The notes: generated by a model from the sequence alone, not told the origin. DNA of 64,000 nt from Paucisalibacillus algeriensis (GCF_000577245.1 NZ_CBYO010000022.1:186001-250000), one strand, 5' to 3'; counted from the first letter of the stretch, positions 10,310 through 19,488 are shown. A program made the numbers and translations.

Positions 10310-10321
10310 TCACTGATTTTT
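10291..10321 (-). terminator. intrinsic terminator of yjbA
   Basis: Perfect 13-bp stem AAAAATCAGTGAG / CTCACTGATTTTT with a 5-nt loop. It overlaps the last codons and stop of yjbA. Confidence 0.85.
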
Positions 10322-11083
10322 CGATTTCTGTTTTGAAGCACCTTCTGCATAATTATTTTCAAGCTCCCACATTTTTTCAAGGAAAGGTTGCCCTTTAATT
10401 AACTTTTCACAAAGCTCCTCATGAGCCAGACTCCAGCCATATTTGACGCCATCATATAAAGCTTGCCAAACCTCTTCTTCATCCATGTAACGAATATCAG
10501 GATACTTTTTTGGGTCCCATTCCGTTAACCAATAACGTAACTCTCCAATATTATTAGATGTACGAAGCTGGTCTAATCCCATCATTAATAATTGCTTTAC
10601 TTGTCTCTCTCTTCTAGTTAAACCAAATACAAGGTTAGGAGACATCGATAACATATGATATTCCTTTACATAATTAGAATCATCGAAGCCGAAGCTTTGG
10701 GCTTTTGTCTTTTCAATCATTTCATAAACTAATTGTTCTTGCCTTGGGATTAACCGACTTTTTCGAATTGGAATACGGTAACCTATTGTGTCAATTGCTA
10801 AAATGTCATTTCCATCTGTTATAATGCATGCGTATTCAACTACAGAACGCTCCTGACCTTTACGAGTATATGCACGTTTATAAATAGCATCTAGTAAGCC
10901 TTGTGGTAAATCGTGCATATCATTTTCAATATATTGATAAAGCGATTCTGTTATGTAGATTAATGGTACTTGGTCAAGTAATTCGATACCGTCGTCTTTA
11001 CGCCATTCATGAAAATAACAAACATTATAACCGTTTTCTTCTCCTTCAAACCAGTTCACCCAAACATCGTGTAAATATAACAT
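10310..11083 (-). CDS. yjbA: YjbA / UPF0736 family protein
   Basis: Conserved Bacillales protein of unknown function, found beside trpS in B. subtilis as here. The start [20 protein letters not shown] is the family N-terminus. The reading frame extends 21 codons upstream, but AGGGGTG lies just before this ATG (11083), so I take 257 aa. It is hydrophilic and mixed alpha/beta in appearance, with no signal peptide or membrane segment. Role unknown. Confidence 0.9.
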   Translation of the reverse strand: MLYLHDVWVNWFEGEENGYNVCYFHEWRKDDGIELLDQVPLIYITESLYQYIENDMHDLPQGLLDAIYKRAYTRKGQERSVVEYACIITDGNDILAIDTIGYRIPIRKSRLIPRQEQLVYEMIEKTKAQSFGFDDSNYVKEYHMLSMSPNLVFGLTRRERQVKQLLMMGLDQLRTSNNIGELRYWLTEWDPKKYPDIRYMDEEEVWQALYDGVKYGWSLAHEELCEKLIKGQPFLEKMWELENNYAEGASKQKSKNQ

Positions 11084-11222
11084 ACAACACCCCTCACTCC
11101 CAAAATGAAACATTCGAGGTTGTTCAAAAATTACCAGTAATACCATAATTTTTGAACATACGCTTTAAAATACATTATGACCATCATTTAAAATTTTATT
11201 CGAGAGAGCGCAAATTAACTGG

Positions 11223-11429
11223 TCAAGGCTTAAACGGAGATGTATAGATAACAAAAGTCATAATTAATAAACCAATCGGCAAAAAATAACATTCCAACCG
11301 TCCACTTACAAATAAAAAGTATTCAGCCCATGACACACCTGCCGGTAAAAAGTTCATATAGGAAATTAGTGTCACCCCACCAGTAACAGCAAGTCCAAAT
11401 CCTATTAAAAACAAAAAAATATAGCCCAT
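11223..11429 (-). CDS. small two-helix membrane protein, function unknown
   Basis: A 68-residue hydrophobic protein with two membrane segments (about 2-23 and 45-64) around a short loop containing SWAEYFLFVSGRLECY. The ATG at 11429 has AGGTGG eight bases upstream; the GTG 12 nt earlier lies inside that SD. I do not recognise a function; it resembles short uncharacterised Bacillaceae membrane proteins. Confidence 0.7.
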   Translation of the reverse strand: MGYIFLFLIGFGLAVTGGVTLISYMNFLPAGVSWAEYFLFVSGRLECYFLPIGLLIMTFVIYTSPFKP

Positions 11430-11746
11430 CTTTTCTACCACCTATGCTTGTCCTAAAGTTTATTTTCATGTATATGCTAGTGTATTAGGAAAAATGATAG
11501 AAATGATAGAGAGAATAGATTTTCAAAAGAAGATATGTGTTGTAGCGGCGACTTGGTATTAAATAACGGTTGATGGTTCCCGAATATGATCATATGGTTT
11601 ATATGTTTGGGCGCATGTTACTTGGCCATGGGCGCTTATGGTTAGCAGGTTTGAGTTCATGCTCCTGCATCAAAGACACAACGGTACCTGTTTTTGGCTC
11701 ATCATGATCTACAATCCATGATTCTTAATATCCCAACCCAATTATA
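11430..11746. other. intergenic region with a possible coding relic
   Basis: About 315 nt without an intact gene. On the minus strand 11602-11724 is an open stretch of 41 codons without a start, containing DHDEPKTGTVVSLMQEHELK. It reads like protein more than random DNA. It could be the remnant of a gene lost between fabF and yjbA. Confidence 0.35.
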
Positions 11747-11776
11747 AAAGGCTGACCTTAGTCAAGGTCAGCCTTT
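11747..11776 (-). terminator. intrinsic terminator of fabH-fabF
   Basis: Perfect 13-bp stem AAAGGCTGACCTT / AAGGTCAGCCTTT with a 4-nt loop, followed on the minus strand by TTATAAT, 14 nt beyond the fabF stop. Confidence 0.9.
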
Positions 11777-11789
11777 CAATTATAATATT

Positions 11790-13028
11790 TTATTCATATT
11801 TCTTAAAAATAAGTGCTACGTTATGACCACCAAAGCCTAGCGAGTTACTTACTACAACATTCACTTCTTGCTTTCTTGCTTCATTTGGTACGTAATCTAG
11901 ATCACATTCCGGATCTGGAGTTTCGTAGTTAATGGTTGGTGGAACGATACTATCTTCAATTGCTTTAACCGCAATTACTGCCTCCACTCCACCAGCTGCC
12001 CCAAGCAGGTGACCAGTCATTGACTTTGTTGACGAAACAGCTAGGTTATATGCGTGCTCTCCAAAGATTGTTTTGATTGCTTCTGTTTCATATTTATCAT
12101 TTAGATCGGTACTAGTACCGTGAGCGTTGATGTAGTCTACATCTTCTGGTTTTAATCCAGCATCCTCAAGTGCATGTTGCATAGCTCTTGCTGCACCTTC
12201 ACCATGCTCAGCAGGTGCTGTGATATGGTATGCATCTCCTGTTGCCCCATAGCCAACAATCTCAGCATATATATGCGCACCTCGTTCTAAAGCTGTTTCT
12301 AATGTTTCTAAAATCAAGATTCCGGATCCTTCACCCATAACAAATCCATCACGATTTTTATCAAATGGGCGACTTGCTGTTTTTGGATCTTCGTTAAAGG
12401 ATAAAGCCTTCATTGCAGAGAATCCTGCATATGACATGTTCGTAATCGGTGCTTCTGCTCCACCTGCGATAATATAATCTACATCACCACGCTTAACAGC
12501 TTTAAATGCATCTCCAATTGAGTTTGCCCCAGATGCACAAGCTGTTACCGAACAAGAGTTGATCCCTTTAGCTCCTGTTTGAATGGAAACTTGTCCAGCA
12601 GCCATATCTGGAATCATCATTGGTACGAAAAATGGACTAACACGTTTAGGTCCTTTTTCCATAAACTTTCGGAACTGTTCTTCATAGGTTTGCATACCAC
12701 CAATTCCAGATCCAATCCACACTCCCACTCGATGGGCAATGTCCTCACTAACTTCCAGTTTTGCATCTTGTAAAGCCATTTTTGAAGCAGCAACAGCAAA
12801 TTGTGTAAATGGATCCATTTTTCGTGCATCTTTTTTATCCACGTATAAAGTTGGATCAAAATCTTTAACCTCTGCTGCAACTTTCGCTGGGAATTCATCC
12901 TTATTTACTTGTGTAACAAAATCTATACCAGACTTTCCAGCAAGAAGACTTTCCCACATGGTTTGAACATCATTACCAATTGGGGTTACTGCTCCAAGCC
13001 CAGTTACTACTACTCTTCTTTCCGACAT
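11790..13028 (-). CDS. fabF: beta-ketoacyl-ACP synthase II
   Basis: Elongating condensing enzyme of type II fatty acid synthesis. It joins malonyl-ACP to acyl-ACP in the cytosol. The catalytic triad is visible: Cys in [11 protein letters not shown], His in [14 protein letters not shown], and His in [15 protein letters not shown]. The N-terminus [20 protein letters not shown] and the length of 412 aa are standard. It follows fabH by 70 nt and is co-transcribed with it. Regulation is predicted through the FapR site ahead of fabH. Confidence 0.98.
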   Translation of the reverse strand: MSERRVVVTGLGAVTPIGNDVQTMWESLLAGKSGIDFVTQVNKDEFPAKVAAEVKDFDPTLYVDKKDARKMDPFTQFAVAASKMALQDAKLEVSEDIAHRVGVWIGSGIGGMQTYEEQFRKFMEKGPKRVSPFFVPMMIPDMAAGQVSIQTGAKGINSCSVTACASGANSIGDAFKAVKRGDVDYIIAGGAEAPITNMSYAGFSAMKALSFNEDPKTASRPFDKNRDGFVMGEGSGILILETLETALERGAHIYAEIVGYGATGDAYHITAPAEHGEGAARAMQHALEDAGLKPEDVDYINAHGTSTDLNDKYETEAIKTIFGEHAYNLAVSSTKSMTGHLLGAAGGVEAVIAVKAIEDSIVPPTINYETPDPECDLDYVPNEARKQEVNVVVSNSLGFGGHNVALIFKKYE

Positions 13029-13098
13029 GATTCGGTATTCCTCCTAAATTTAAATAATGATTTTTTCGGGAACAAACCATTGCAATTGCTGAAATTTA

Positions 13099-14037
13099 TT
13101 AGCAACCCCAGCGTAATGCTACCGCTCCCCATGTAAGACCTGCTCCAAATCCTACCAGAACAACTACATCGTCTTCCTTAATTTTACCATCTTTAACACT
13201 CTCTGATAAAGCCATAGGTATGCTCGCTGAGGAATTATTACCATATTTATTGATGACCTTAGCCATTTTATCCTCAGAGATGCCCAGTTTTTCCATAGCA
13301 GCTTCCATAATACGAATATTTGCTTGGTGTGGAACTAAATAATCCACATCCTCTTTTTGTAATCCAGCCTTTTCAATAACATTTAGGGATGATTCTGGCA
13401 TTTGTCTGACAGCGAATTTAAACACTTCTCGACCGTTCATTGTAATAAAGCCATCATCCTTTTGATATAGATGCTTTCCACCAGCTCCATTTGCTCCAAG
13501 CTCAAACGATAAAATTCCTTTACCTTCCGAAACTTCTCCCATTACAGCTGCTCCAGCACCGTCACCAAATAAGACACATGTGTTACGGTCTGACCAATCT
13601 GTAATTTTCGATAACTTCTCGGCACCTACAACTAAAACATGCTTATACACTTTTGTTTCAATAAACTGTTTTGCGGTTATCATTCCATACATAAATCCAG
13701 CACAAGCAGCGCTCACATCCATCGCGGCAGCATTCCATGCACCCAGTTTCTCTTGTAACATACAAGAAATGGATGGGAAAGGTGTGTCCGGAGTAACTGT
13801 AGCTACTAAAATTAAATCAAGATCCTCTGGGTTAACACCTGCATCTTCCATTGCACTTAAAGATGCATGGTATGCCATCTCGGATGTATTCATATCATCC
13901 TCGGCTATTCTTCTTTCCTCAATACCTGTACGGGTACGAATCCATTCATCACTAGTATCAACAATTTTTTCTAAATCACTATTCGTTACAATATTAGTGG
14001 GTACATAATGACCTACTCCTAAAACTCCTACACCCAT
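13099..14037 (-). CDS. fabH: beta-ketoacyl-ACP synthase III
   Basis: Initiates fatty acid synthesis by condensing an acyl-CoA primer (often branched in this group) with malonyl-ACP. The active-site Cys is in [12 protein letters not shown]. The His is in [10 protein letters not shown] and the Asn in [12 protein letters not shown]. The length of 312 aa is typical. It is the first gene of the fabH-fabF operon, with the FapR-type operator 38 nt upstream. Confidence 0.98.
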   Translation of the reverse strand: MGVGVLGVGHYVPTNIVTNSDLEKIVDTSDEWIRTRTGIEERRIAEDDMNTSEMAYHASLSAMEDAGVNPEDLDLILVATVTPDTPFPSISCMLQEKLGAWNAAAMDVSAACAGFMYGMITAKQFIETKVYKHVLVVGAEKLSKITDWSDRNTCVLFGDGAGAAVMGEVSEGKGILSFELGANGAGGKHLYQKDDGFITMNGREVFKFAVRQMPESSLNVIEKAGLQKEDVDYLVPHQANIRIMEAAMEKLGISEDKMAKVINKYGNNSSASIPMALSESVKDGKIKEDDVVVLVGFGAGLTWGAVALRWGC

Positions 14038-14074
14038 CTATATACATCCCCTTAACTTAAAGTTATTATCAAAT

Positions 14075-14103
14075 ATTATGACTTGGTACTAATTTTAATG
14101 CAA
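14075..14103 (-). promoter_or_regulatory. fabH-fabF promoter overlapped by a FapR operator
   Basis: On the minus strand TTGCAT (14098-14103), 17 nt, then CATAAT (14075-14080) form a SigA promoter. The segment 14075-14092 reads TTAGTACCAAGTCATAAT, matching 16 of 18 positions of the B. subtilis FapR site TTAGTACCTAGTCTTAAT as I remember it. The operator covers the -10, so FapR would repress until malonyl-CoA accumulates. Confidence 0.85.
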
Positions 14104-14161
14104 AAAAGAAAGACTTGCAAGAGGTAAGTTTCTAAGGAAGAAATAAAAAAGTTATTTCTCC

Positions 14162-15130
14162 CTAGTACTGATTAGGAAGCAAGCCAGTTTCTTTATACTT
14201 TTCAATTGAAGCGTTTAGTTTCTCTTGAAAATATGTTGGAACCTCTGAACTATACTTACCTAATGTAATATAGTCATCCTTAAAATCAAATGATAAAATC
14301 TCACCATCTAATGTACCTTCGTTAAATTTCTCTGCAGCAAGCAAATATAGTCGATTAACGTGTTGAACCGTACTGGTTAATACAGTTTCAGGTTCAATGT
14401 TTATTTGATCTGATACAAAACCAATTGCGTATAAACCATCATTTCCCGCATTTTTTATTACTTCCTCACTGAAGGCATCCCCAGCTGGGTATATAACATC
14501 TACACCTTTTAATTTCATCCTGTTATAGGCTTGCAGTGCCACTTCACTTTCTGTCCAATCATAAATAAATTCCATATTCACATTTGTATCTGGATTTTGA
14601 TACTTAACACCCTCATAAAATCCTTCTATCTCTGGTTGCCATTGATAAGCTGCAATAATTCCAACTTGATTTGATTTAGACATCTGACTTGCAATCATAC
14701 CAGCAAAAAAGCCCATTGCATGGGAATTGAAAGTTAAACTCGTAAGGTTTTCACTATAATAATTACCATTAAAATATACAAAATGAACATCAGAATATGT
14801 TTTTGCAAGTTGGTAAAATCTCTCACCGTATATACTGCTATGGCCAAAAATTAGATTAACTCCTTCGTTGACGAGTTCACTTACTGCTTTGGAAATTTCC
14901 ACATCAGCATAAACATTTTCTCTTATTTCAATATCAACGCCTAGTTCTTCTTCAATTTCAAGCAACCCTTCATACCCTTTTTCATTCCAGGGTTTCTCGT
15001 TAACTTCACCTTCTAAAATCATACCTACTTTTAGTAAGTTATCTTGCTCTTGTTGTGCGCACCCGCTTGCAAACAGTATTCCAATTAATATAACCAAGAT
15101 AAATCTTCTCCTCAAGTCTGTGCACTCCAT
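14162..15130 (-). CDS. med: Med-like BMP-family lipoprotein
   Basis: Solute-binding protein of the basic-membrane-protein family. It closely resembles B. subtilis Med, a membrane protein that positively affects comK. A signal peptide RRRFILVILIGILFASGC ends in a lipobox Cys at about residue 24. The body shows the Med/PnrA fold: VGMILEGEVNEKPWNEKGYEG, LIFGHSSIYGERF, QVGIIAAYQW and GVDVIYPAGD. Start is uncertain: ATG at 15130 lacks an SD, while TTG at 15115 has GGAG nine bases upstream and gives the cleaner signal peptide. It sits next to a YjaV-like gene as in B. subtilis. Confidence 0.85.
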   Translation of the reverse strand: MECTDLRRRFILVILIGILFASGCAQQEQDNLLKVGMILEGEVNEKPWNEKGYEGLLEIEEELGVDIEIRENVYADVEISKAVSELVNEGVNLIFGHSSIYGERFYQLAKTYSDVHFVYFNGNYYSENLTSLTFNSHAMGFFAGMIASQMSKSNQVGIIAAYQWQPEIEGFYEGVKYQNPDTNVNMEFIYDWTESEVALQAYNRMKLKGVDVIYPAGDAFSEEVIKNAGNDGLYAIGFVSDQINIEPETVLTSTVQHVNRLYLLAAEKFNEGTLDGEILSFDFKDDYITLGKYSSEVPTYFQEKLNASIEKYKETGLLPNQY

Positions 15131-15144
15131 TCAAATACAATGCG

Positions 15145-15759
15145 TTAATAAAATTTCTTATAGCGTCGATAATGAGTCAATACCTTTTTCATTCTATCCT
15201 CTATAGGTACATTGTCACGAATATAAATAGAATTTTCAAGTTTGACAGACTCATTTAAGAAAATTTTTTTTGAGAATACAGTAATATTGGAAGAATTAGG
15301 AGGTAATTTCAGCACTGGGTAGGTTGCTTTAACAAAGTCTCCAATGTAAACTGATTCCGATTGGAATTTTACAGAATCAAAGCGTATTATTTTTTCCCCT
15401 GTCACGAGTCCCTCTTCTGTCATGTCCATCCATTCTCCAAAAAGTAACGGTGCCTTTATAATAGTTGCATTATCTATCTTATTCTTCAAACCATTTACAT
15501 CAAGTTGAAAGATTCTCTCCGCATCAATACAGGGCGCCGCCGAATTACAATCACCAATGACAATCGCAATTTTAGCTTTATTATTTTTTGGAGAATCCAT
15601 TAATTCAAATGAGCTATTTCGACCAATGAACATATATAGATTTTCCTTCTTCTCTGTATCGATCTTGTCTACACCTTTTACCACTATACCCTTTTCCAGT
15701 AAAAAATTAACATAATGATAACCAATCCAATGAAAACAATTTTGAATAAGAATTGTCAC
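15145..15759 (-). CDS. yjaV: YjaV-like, degenerate Rossmann-fold protein
   Basis: A 204-residue protein placed as yjaV is, directly upstream of med (14-nt gap). The N-terminus (ILIQNCFHWIGYHYVNFLLEKGIVVKGVDKI) has the beta-alpha-beta layout of NAD-dependent epimerases, but the GxxGxxG loop is replaced by HWIGYH, so nucleotide binding is doubtful. The rest matches no domain I know. The assignment rests on gene order and overall resemblance. Confidence 0.7.
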   Translation of the reverse strand: MTILIQNCFHWIGYHYVNFLLEKGIVVKGVDKIDTEKKENLYMFIGRNSSFELMDSPKNNKAKIAIVIGDCNSAAPCIDAERIFQLDVNGLKNKIDNATIIKAPLLFGEWMDMTEEGLVTGEKIIRFDSVKFQSESVYIGDFVKATYPVLKLPPNSSNITVFSKKIFLNESVKLENSIYIRDNVPIEDRMKKVLTHYRRYKKFY

Positions 15760-15878
15760 TTTACTTTCCTCCTTTCTATGTAAACTATGAAGAAATACTT
15801 TTAATTTATGTATTGATTTGGTAAACTTAATAAAGGAAATTATGATATTTTTTTCAAAAAGAATAGGAGTGTTACATA

Positions 15879-16058
15879 ATGCGTTATCTTGCTACAATTT
15901 TTTGGGCAGTTTTAGTAACGTTTGTACTTTCTTACGTATTATCAAGTATGGCCGGTGCAACATTAGACCTAGTAGCTACTTTAGTAATGGCAGCAATTTT
16001 CTCTATCTTTATTTTTATTCTTGGAGATGGCATACTACGCGAGAAAAAAGGACAATAA
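15879..16058 (+). CDS. yjzA: DUF2929 family small membrane protein (YjzA-like)
   Basis: A 59-codon gene with SD AGGAGTG before the ATG. The product MRYLATIFWAVLVTFVLSYV... has two membrane helices (about 4-23 and 30-50) and ends in a charged tail, REKKGQ. This fits the DUF2929 pattern of short Bacillales membrane proteins, and the position divergent from yjaV/med agrees with B. subtilis. Function unknown. Confidence 0.8.
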   Translation: MRYLATIFWAVLVTFVLSYVLSSMAGATLDLVATLVMAAIFSIFIFILGDGILREKKGQ

Positions 16059-16075
16059 CTTGTATAATAACTTAG

Positions 16076-16108
16076 AAACCCTTGCCTAACTTTAATTGGC
16101 AAGGGTTT
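16076..16108 (+). terminator. intrinsic terminator of the DUF2929 gene
   Basis: Perfect 11-bp stem AAACCCTTGCC / GGCAAGGGTTT with an 11-nt loop, 18 nt beyond the stop. Confidence 0.8.
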
Positions 16109-16210
16109 ACTTATGTTTTAGAAAACCTGGCTACTCTTTTTCCAGACAATAGTGCATTTATCTAGACATGAAAAATTTTATTACTTTCTAATCCACCTAA
16201 AAAGCACAGT

Positions 16211-16540
16211 TTAATACCACGGTAACACACTTAATGCAGCAAGTGCTGCTAAAGGTAAAACAAGTCTTCTAAAACGACGGCGCGGATAGCCATAAAATCC
16301 ATAACCTGGAAAGCCATACCCAGGATAACCACCATAACCATACCACCCAAATTGACGCTGGTCGCTCATACTTGGCATCATTTGTGAAGTGACTTCATTA
16401 TCAATTGGTACAGCGAAATAAACATATTCTTCATCTAATCCTGTAATAATTCCATCAAAATTAGATCCGTCCTCAAGCTCTGCTAACACATAAGAATGCA
16501 TATGGCTTTTACATAAATCGTACATATGTTTATGTTTCAT
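16211..16540 (-). CDS. hypothetical protein with Gly/Tyr-rich centre and hydrophobic C-terminus
   Basis: The 109-residue product begins MKHKHMYDLCKSHMHSYVLA, followed by a beta-rich stretch (ELEDGSNFDGIITGLDEEYVYFAVP) that looks like an Sm/LSM- or SH3-type small barrel. A Gly/Tyr/Phe/Pro-rich repeat (YGYGGYPGYGFPGYGFYGYP, about 68-88) comes next, then an Arg cluster RRRFRR, and the protein ends in a hydrophobic Ala/Leu segment. GAGGAGG lies nine bases before the ATG. Gly/Tyr-rich tails occur in spore-coat and surface proteins; no function is proven. Confidence 0.75.
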   Translation of the reverse strand: MKHKHMYDLCKSHMHSYVLAELEDGSNFDGIITGLDEEYVYFAVPIDNEVTSQMMPSMSDQRQFGWYGYGGYPGYGFPGYGFYGYPRRRFRRLVLPLAALAALSVLPWY

Positions 16541-16655
16541 GTTGTTCGACCTCCTCACAAAATAGACTATTCAGATGCCTATAAGGAGGTGACTAATTTT
16601 ACCAAGTAGAATATTAATATGAACTTTGTGAGCTAAAATATCTGAGAAAATAAAA

Positions 16656-16682
16656 AAACCGACTGTGATTATCAGTCGGTTT
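16656..16682 (-). terminator. intrinsic terminator of yitW
   Basis: Perfect 10-bp stem AAACCGACTG / CAGTCGGTTT with a 7-nt loop, with a T-rich minus-strand tail, four bases past the stop. Confidence 0.88.
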
Positions 16683-16686
16683 ATAA

Positions 16687-16998
16687 TCAATCTGGAATTC
16701 CCAATGCTATTTTCGCATAGCGAGACATTCTGTCTTTACCCCATGGTGGATCCCAAACAATATTTGTTCTTGTTTCTTTTACTTCTGGAATATCGGATAA
16801 TGCACGCCCTATATCGGCTTCAATATGTGCTGATAATGGGCAACCCATTGCTGTTAATGTCATTGTTACAACACAAACGCCCTCGTCATCTAAATCAACA
16901 TCGTATATTAATCCTAGGTTAACAATATCAATACCTAGCTCGGGGTCGATAACATTTTCAAGAGCACCCATGAGATTTTCTTTTAACGCTTCATCCAT
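16687..16998 (-). CDS. yitW: MIP18/DUF59-family metal-sulfur cluster assembly factor (YitW-like)
   Basis: Small cytosolic Fe-S assembly factor related to SufT/PaaD. The domain signature is plain: VIDPELGIDIVNLGLIYDV, then TLTAMGCPLSAHIEAD with the conserved Cys, and ending VWDPPWGKDRMS. The product is 103 aa from MDEALKEN at 16998, where AAGGAGGT is ideally placed; the frame's extra eight codons upstream contain that SD. It is followed by its own terminator and preceded by yitV on the same strand. Confidence 0.93.
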   Translation of the reverse strand: MDEALKENLMGALENVIDPELGIDIVNLGLIYDVDLDDEGVCVVTMTLTAMGCPLSAHIEADIGRALSDIPEVKETRTNIVWDPPWGKDRMSRYAKIALGIPD

Positions 16999-17066
16999 GG
17001 TATTACCTCCTTCTTTCATCATATCTTCATTTAAACATATTTTTGAGTATTTTTAAATGATTTAAA

Positions 17067-17825
17067 TCACAGGTACCGGACAAACCATTTAACCGTTTCT
17101 AAAGTAGCATATCTGCTTACTTTATGTCCTCTTCCTTTTTCTCTAATAAATTTTAAATGATTAGGATTCGAGTATATTTTCTTCGCATATTCATAAAAGC
17201 TATGGGAATGTGCAAATGGTACAACTGGATCGCTATCCCCATGCCAAAATAGTACCGGTCTGTCCGATAACCTTTCTGCTTGTAACGACAAATCATATAA
17301 TGTTAAGGTATCATATAATTGATTTATTTCTTCATCGGTTAATGGAAGCTTTCCTGTTTTTGCGTAAACATCTACAAGCTCCCTAGCAAATGTCGATAGT
17401 TTTGGAGAACCCATTAAAATAGCAGCAGTCTTGATCCATGGGTATTGAGAAAGTGCTGAAGCTGTTGTGATTCCACCCATACTTGTTCCCGCAACCCCGA
17501 CTCTTCCATCGAGAATAAGACCTCGGGTTTCAAGGTCTTCCTTCATGTCATTTAATTCCTTCACATTCTGTAAAACGATTTGGAACAAGTAATAGGTCAC
17601 CTCTGAAATATCGCCAACTTCCCTTTCTCCATGGTACATACTATCCGGTAACACCACACGAAATCCTTTTTCCGCCAGTAAATAGCCCTGAGTCAAATTA
17701 TGTTCCTTTGCACTCGTAATTCCATGAAAATAAAATACTGTTGGAAGAGCCTGTTTTTCATAGGCTTTATCTACAACTATAAGACTTGGTACCCCACCAA
17801 TTTTCTCTTTATAAATTCCAATCAT
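17067..17825 (-). CDS. yitV: alpha/beta-hydrolase, YitV-type esterase
   Basis: Serine hydrolase with the full triad: nucleophile in GVAGTSMGGIT, Asp in FWHGDSDPVVPF, and His in KGRGHKVSRY. The oxyanion/HG motif YFHGITSAKEHN follows the first strand. Length 252 aa, no signal peptide. I start at the second Met (17825) because GAGAGG lies between the two possible ATGs. It neighbours yitW and yitU as in B. subtilis. Substrate unknown. Confidence 0.88.
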   Translation of the reverse strand: MIGIYKEKIGGVPSLIVVDKAYEKQALPTVFYFHGITSAKEHNLTQGYLLAEKGFRVVLPDSMYHGEREVGDISEVTYYLFQIVLQNVKELNDMKEDLETRGLILDGRVGVAGTSMGGITTASALSQYPWIKTAAILMGSPKLSTFARELVDVYAKTGKLPLTDEEINQLYDTLTLYDLSLQAERLSDRPVLFWHGDSDPVVPFAHSHSFYEYAKKIYSNPNHLKFIREKGRGHKVSRYATLETVKWFVRYL

Positions 17826-17981
17826 TCTGTATAATCCTCTCATCTGTAAAATAAATTTATATTAATTATATGATAATCCTTTTAAAAAAATAGTTAAACT
17901 AATTTAACTATTTTTTACGTTATAATCCTTTACATATCTTGCAAACACTAATAAACTAGGTCATACGAGGTGAAAATAAAA

Positions 17982-18812
17982 ATGCCAAAACAACATTTAA
18001 TCGCTTTAGATTTGGATGGTACGTTACTTTCCGATGCTAAAGAAATTAGTGCGAAAAATAAGCAAGTTTTACAAAAAGCAATGGATGAAGGCCATATTGT
18101 TGTCATAGCGACAGGTCGACCACATCGTGCAAGTATTCAGTTCTACAAGGAGCTTGGTCTACAAACACCAATGGTTAACTTTAATGGTGCATTAATCCAT
18201 CATCCAGTAGACAAAAAATGGGATATGCTTCATAACCCAATGTCAAAGCGTACAGCATTAAACATCGTTCAAGCTTGTTATGATTTAGATGTATATAATG
18301 TATTAGCTGAAGTCAAAGACAATGTCTATCTTGATAAATATAGTCAAGAAATTATTGATATCTTTTATCAAACAACAGATGATACTCCATTTGTTATTGG
18401 AAGTTTGAAAAGTAAATTAAACGATGATCCAACATCCTTATTAATCCATCCGAAAGAAGAACACATCCACACTCTCCGTGACCATTTAGACGAGTTCCAT
18501 GCCGAGGTAATCGAACATCGCAAATGGGGTGCACCATGGAACATCATTGAAATAGTAAAAAAAGGAATTAACAAAGCAGTTGGCCTACGAAAGATTGCAC
18601 ATTACTACCAAATACCTGAGGATCGTATAATCGCTTTTGGTGATGAAGACAATGACTTAGAAATGATTGACTATGCTGGTGTAGGTGTTGCGATGGGCAA
18701 TGCAATTGAACCACTTAAAAACATCGCGAAACATGTAACGGTTACAAACGAAGAACATGGAATTGGAGTCTTTTTAGAAGAATATTTAAATCTTAAAGCA
18801 AATGTTAGGTAA
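17982..18812 (+). CDS. yitU: Cof-type HAD-superfamily phosphatase (YitU-like)
   Basis: Class IIB HAD hydrolase that would dephosphorylate small metabolites. The B. subtilis YitU relative is reported as an FMN/riboflavin-precursor phosphatase. Motif I is ALDLDGTLLSD with nucleophile Asp. Motif II is VVIATGRPH, a Lys follows in KGINKAVGL, and motif IV is IAFGDEDNDLEMI. The ATG at 17982 has CGAGGTGA eight bases upstream; the GTG four codons earlier is inside that SD. Length 276 aa. Confidence 0.92.
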   Translation: MPKQHLIALDLDGTLLSDAKEISAKNKQVLQKAMDEGHIVVIATGRPHRASIQFYKELGLQTPMVNFNGALIHHPVDKKWDMLHNPMSKRTALNIVQACYDLDVYNVLAEVKDNVYLDKYSQEIIDIFYQTTDDTPFVIGSLKSKLNDDPTSLLIHPKEEHIHTLRDHLDEFHAEVIEHRKWGAPWNIIEIVKKGINKAVGLRKIAHYYQIPEDRIIAFGDEDNDLEMIDYAGVGVAMGNAIEPLKNIAKHVTVTNEEHGIGVFLEEYLNLKANVR

Positions 18813-18934
18813 ATGTTAGAAAACTAAGACATTATATGGCTAAGTTTTTCTTATACAGAAAAGTTTGTTATTCCTTTCTGCCATCCATACCGTATTTTAC
18901 CTTCAATAAAATAAGCTGAACTTTTCCATACTAC

Positions 18935-18965
18935 AAGTGAACGGATAAAAACGTTCACTTTTTTT
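18935..18965 (+). terminator. intrinsic terminator downstream of yitU
   Basis: Perfect 9-bp stem AAGTGAACG / CGTTCACTT, 8-nt loop, then seven T in total. It separates yitU from the following two small genes. Confidence 0.85.
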
Positions 18966-19021
18966 CTTGGCAGATAGGAAAGTATCATACCTTTCCCACC
19001 TGCATAAAGGGAGGAATCGTC

Positions 19022-19171
19022 TTGGCCAAAGGGAGTAAATCGAGAAGATTTAGCCAACAAAGCGCAGACGCTGTAAAGAAACATGCTGAAAAATTTCCAT
19101 ATCGTTCTACCTTCACAGAGGCAGAACGAAAACAGGAAGAAGCAGATAATCATACAGTAGGAGGATTCTAA
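19022..19171 (+). CDS. small charged protein, function unknown
   Basis: A 49-residue product starting at TTG, with GGAGG seven bases upstream. It is hydrophilic and basic at the N-terminus (AKGSKSRRFSQQSADAVKKH) and acidic later. The stop codon TAA ends one base before the ATG of the DUF3813 gene, so the two are an operon, and a GTAGGAGG inside its 3' end serves as SD of the next gene. The size and composition resemble minor small spore proteins, but I do not recognise a family. Confidence 0.65.
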   Translation: MAKGSKSRRFSQQSADAVKKHAEKFPYRSTFTEAERKQEEADNHTVGGF

Positions 19172-19366
19172 ATGCAGAACAATTTATTTCAACAAGCAAA
19201 AGATGCTGTAACCCAATTTACAAATAATCTTGCAGGTGGAACAAATGAGCAGGATAAACAAGCAGCTCAAAATGCTATCCAAGCTGCAATGCAAGATGCA
19301 ACCGGTGAGGAAAAGCAACAGTTACAACAGTTACAGCAGCAGCTTGAGCAACAGAAACTTAGCTAA
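19172..19366 (+). CDS. yitR: DUF3813 family protein (YitR-like)
   Basis: A 64-residue, Gln-rich, fully helical protein: NLFQQAKDAVTQFTNNLAG, then QAAQNAIQAAMQDATGEEKQQ and a Gln-repeat tail predicted to coil. The N-terminal LFQQAKDAV is the DUF3813 hallmark. It lies in the yit block, as yitR does in B. subtilis. Function unknown. It abuts the preceding small gene and is followed by a strong terminator. Confidence 0.8.
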   Translation: MQNNLFQQAKDAVTQFTNNLAGGTNEQDKQAAQNAIQAAMQDATGEEKQQLQQLQQQLEQQKLS

Positions 19367-19454
19367 CCTCCATATTCCTCAGGAAAAAATCTTGTTATGG
19401 TAATAGCCAATTCATTCTTTGGATGGAACGGTATTACTGATGAAACAAGCACAT

Positions 19455-19488
19455 AAAAGGTGCTCCTAGTTGGAGCACCTTTTATTTT
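19455..19488 (+). terminator. intrinsic terminator of the DUF3813 operon
   Basis: Perfect 12-bp stem AAAAGGTGCTCC / GGAGCACCTTTT, 5-nt loop, then ATTTTTG. Confidence 0.92.

Noticed and set aside
13580-14008. 142-codon plus-strand frame opposite fabH
   Set aside because: Lies wholly antisense to fabH, no SD, low-complexity translation typical of a codon shadow.
16572-16600. AAGGAGGTGACT suggesting another small gene
   Set aside because: The only nearby start (GTG) meets a stop after six codons; no other start within range.
18851-19153. 100-codon minus-strand frame opposite the small gene at 19022
   Set aside because: No SD; the plus strand has an SD-led gene operonic with DUF3813.
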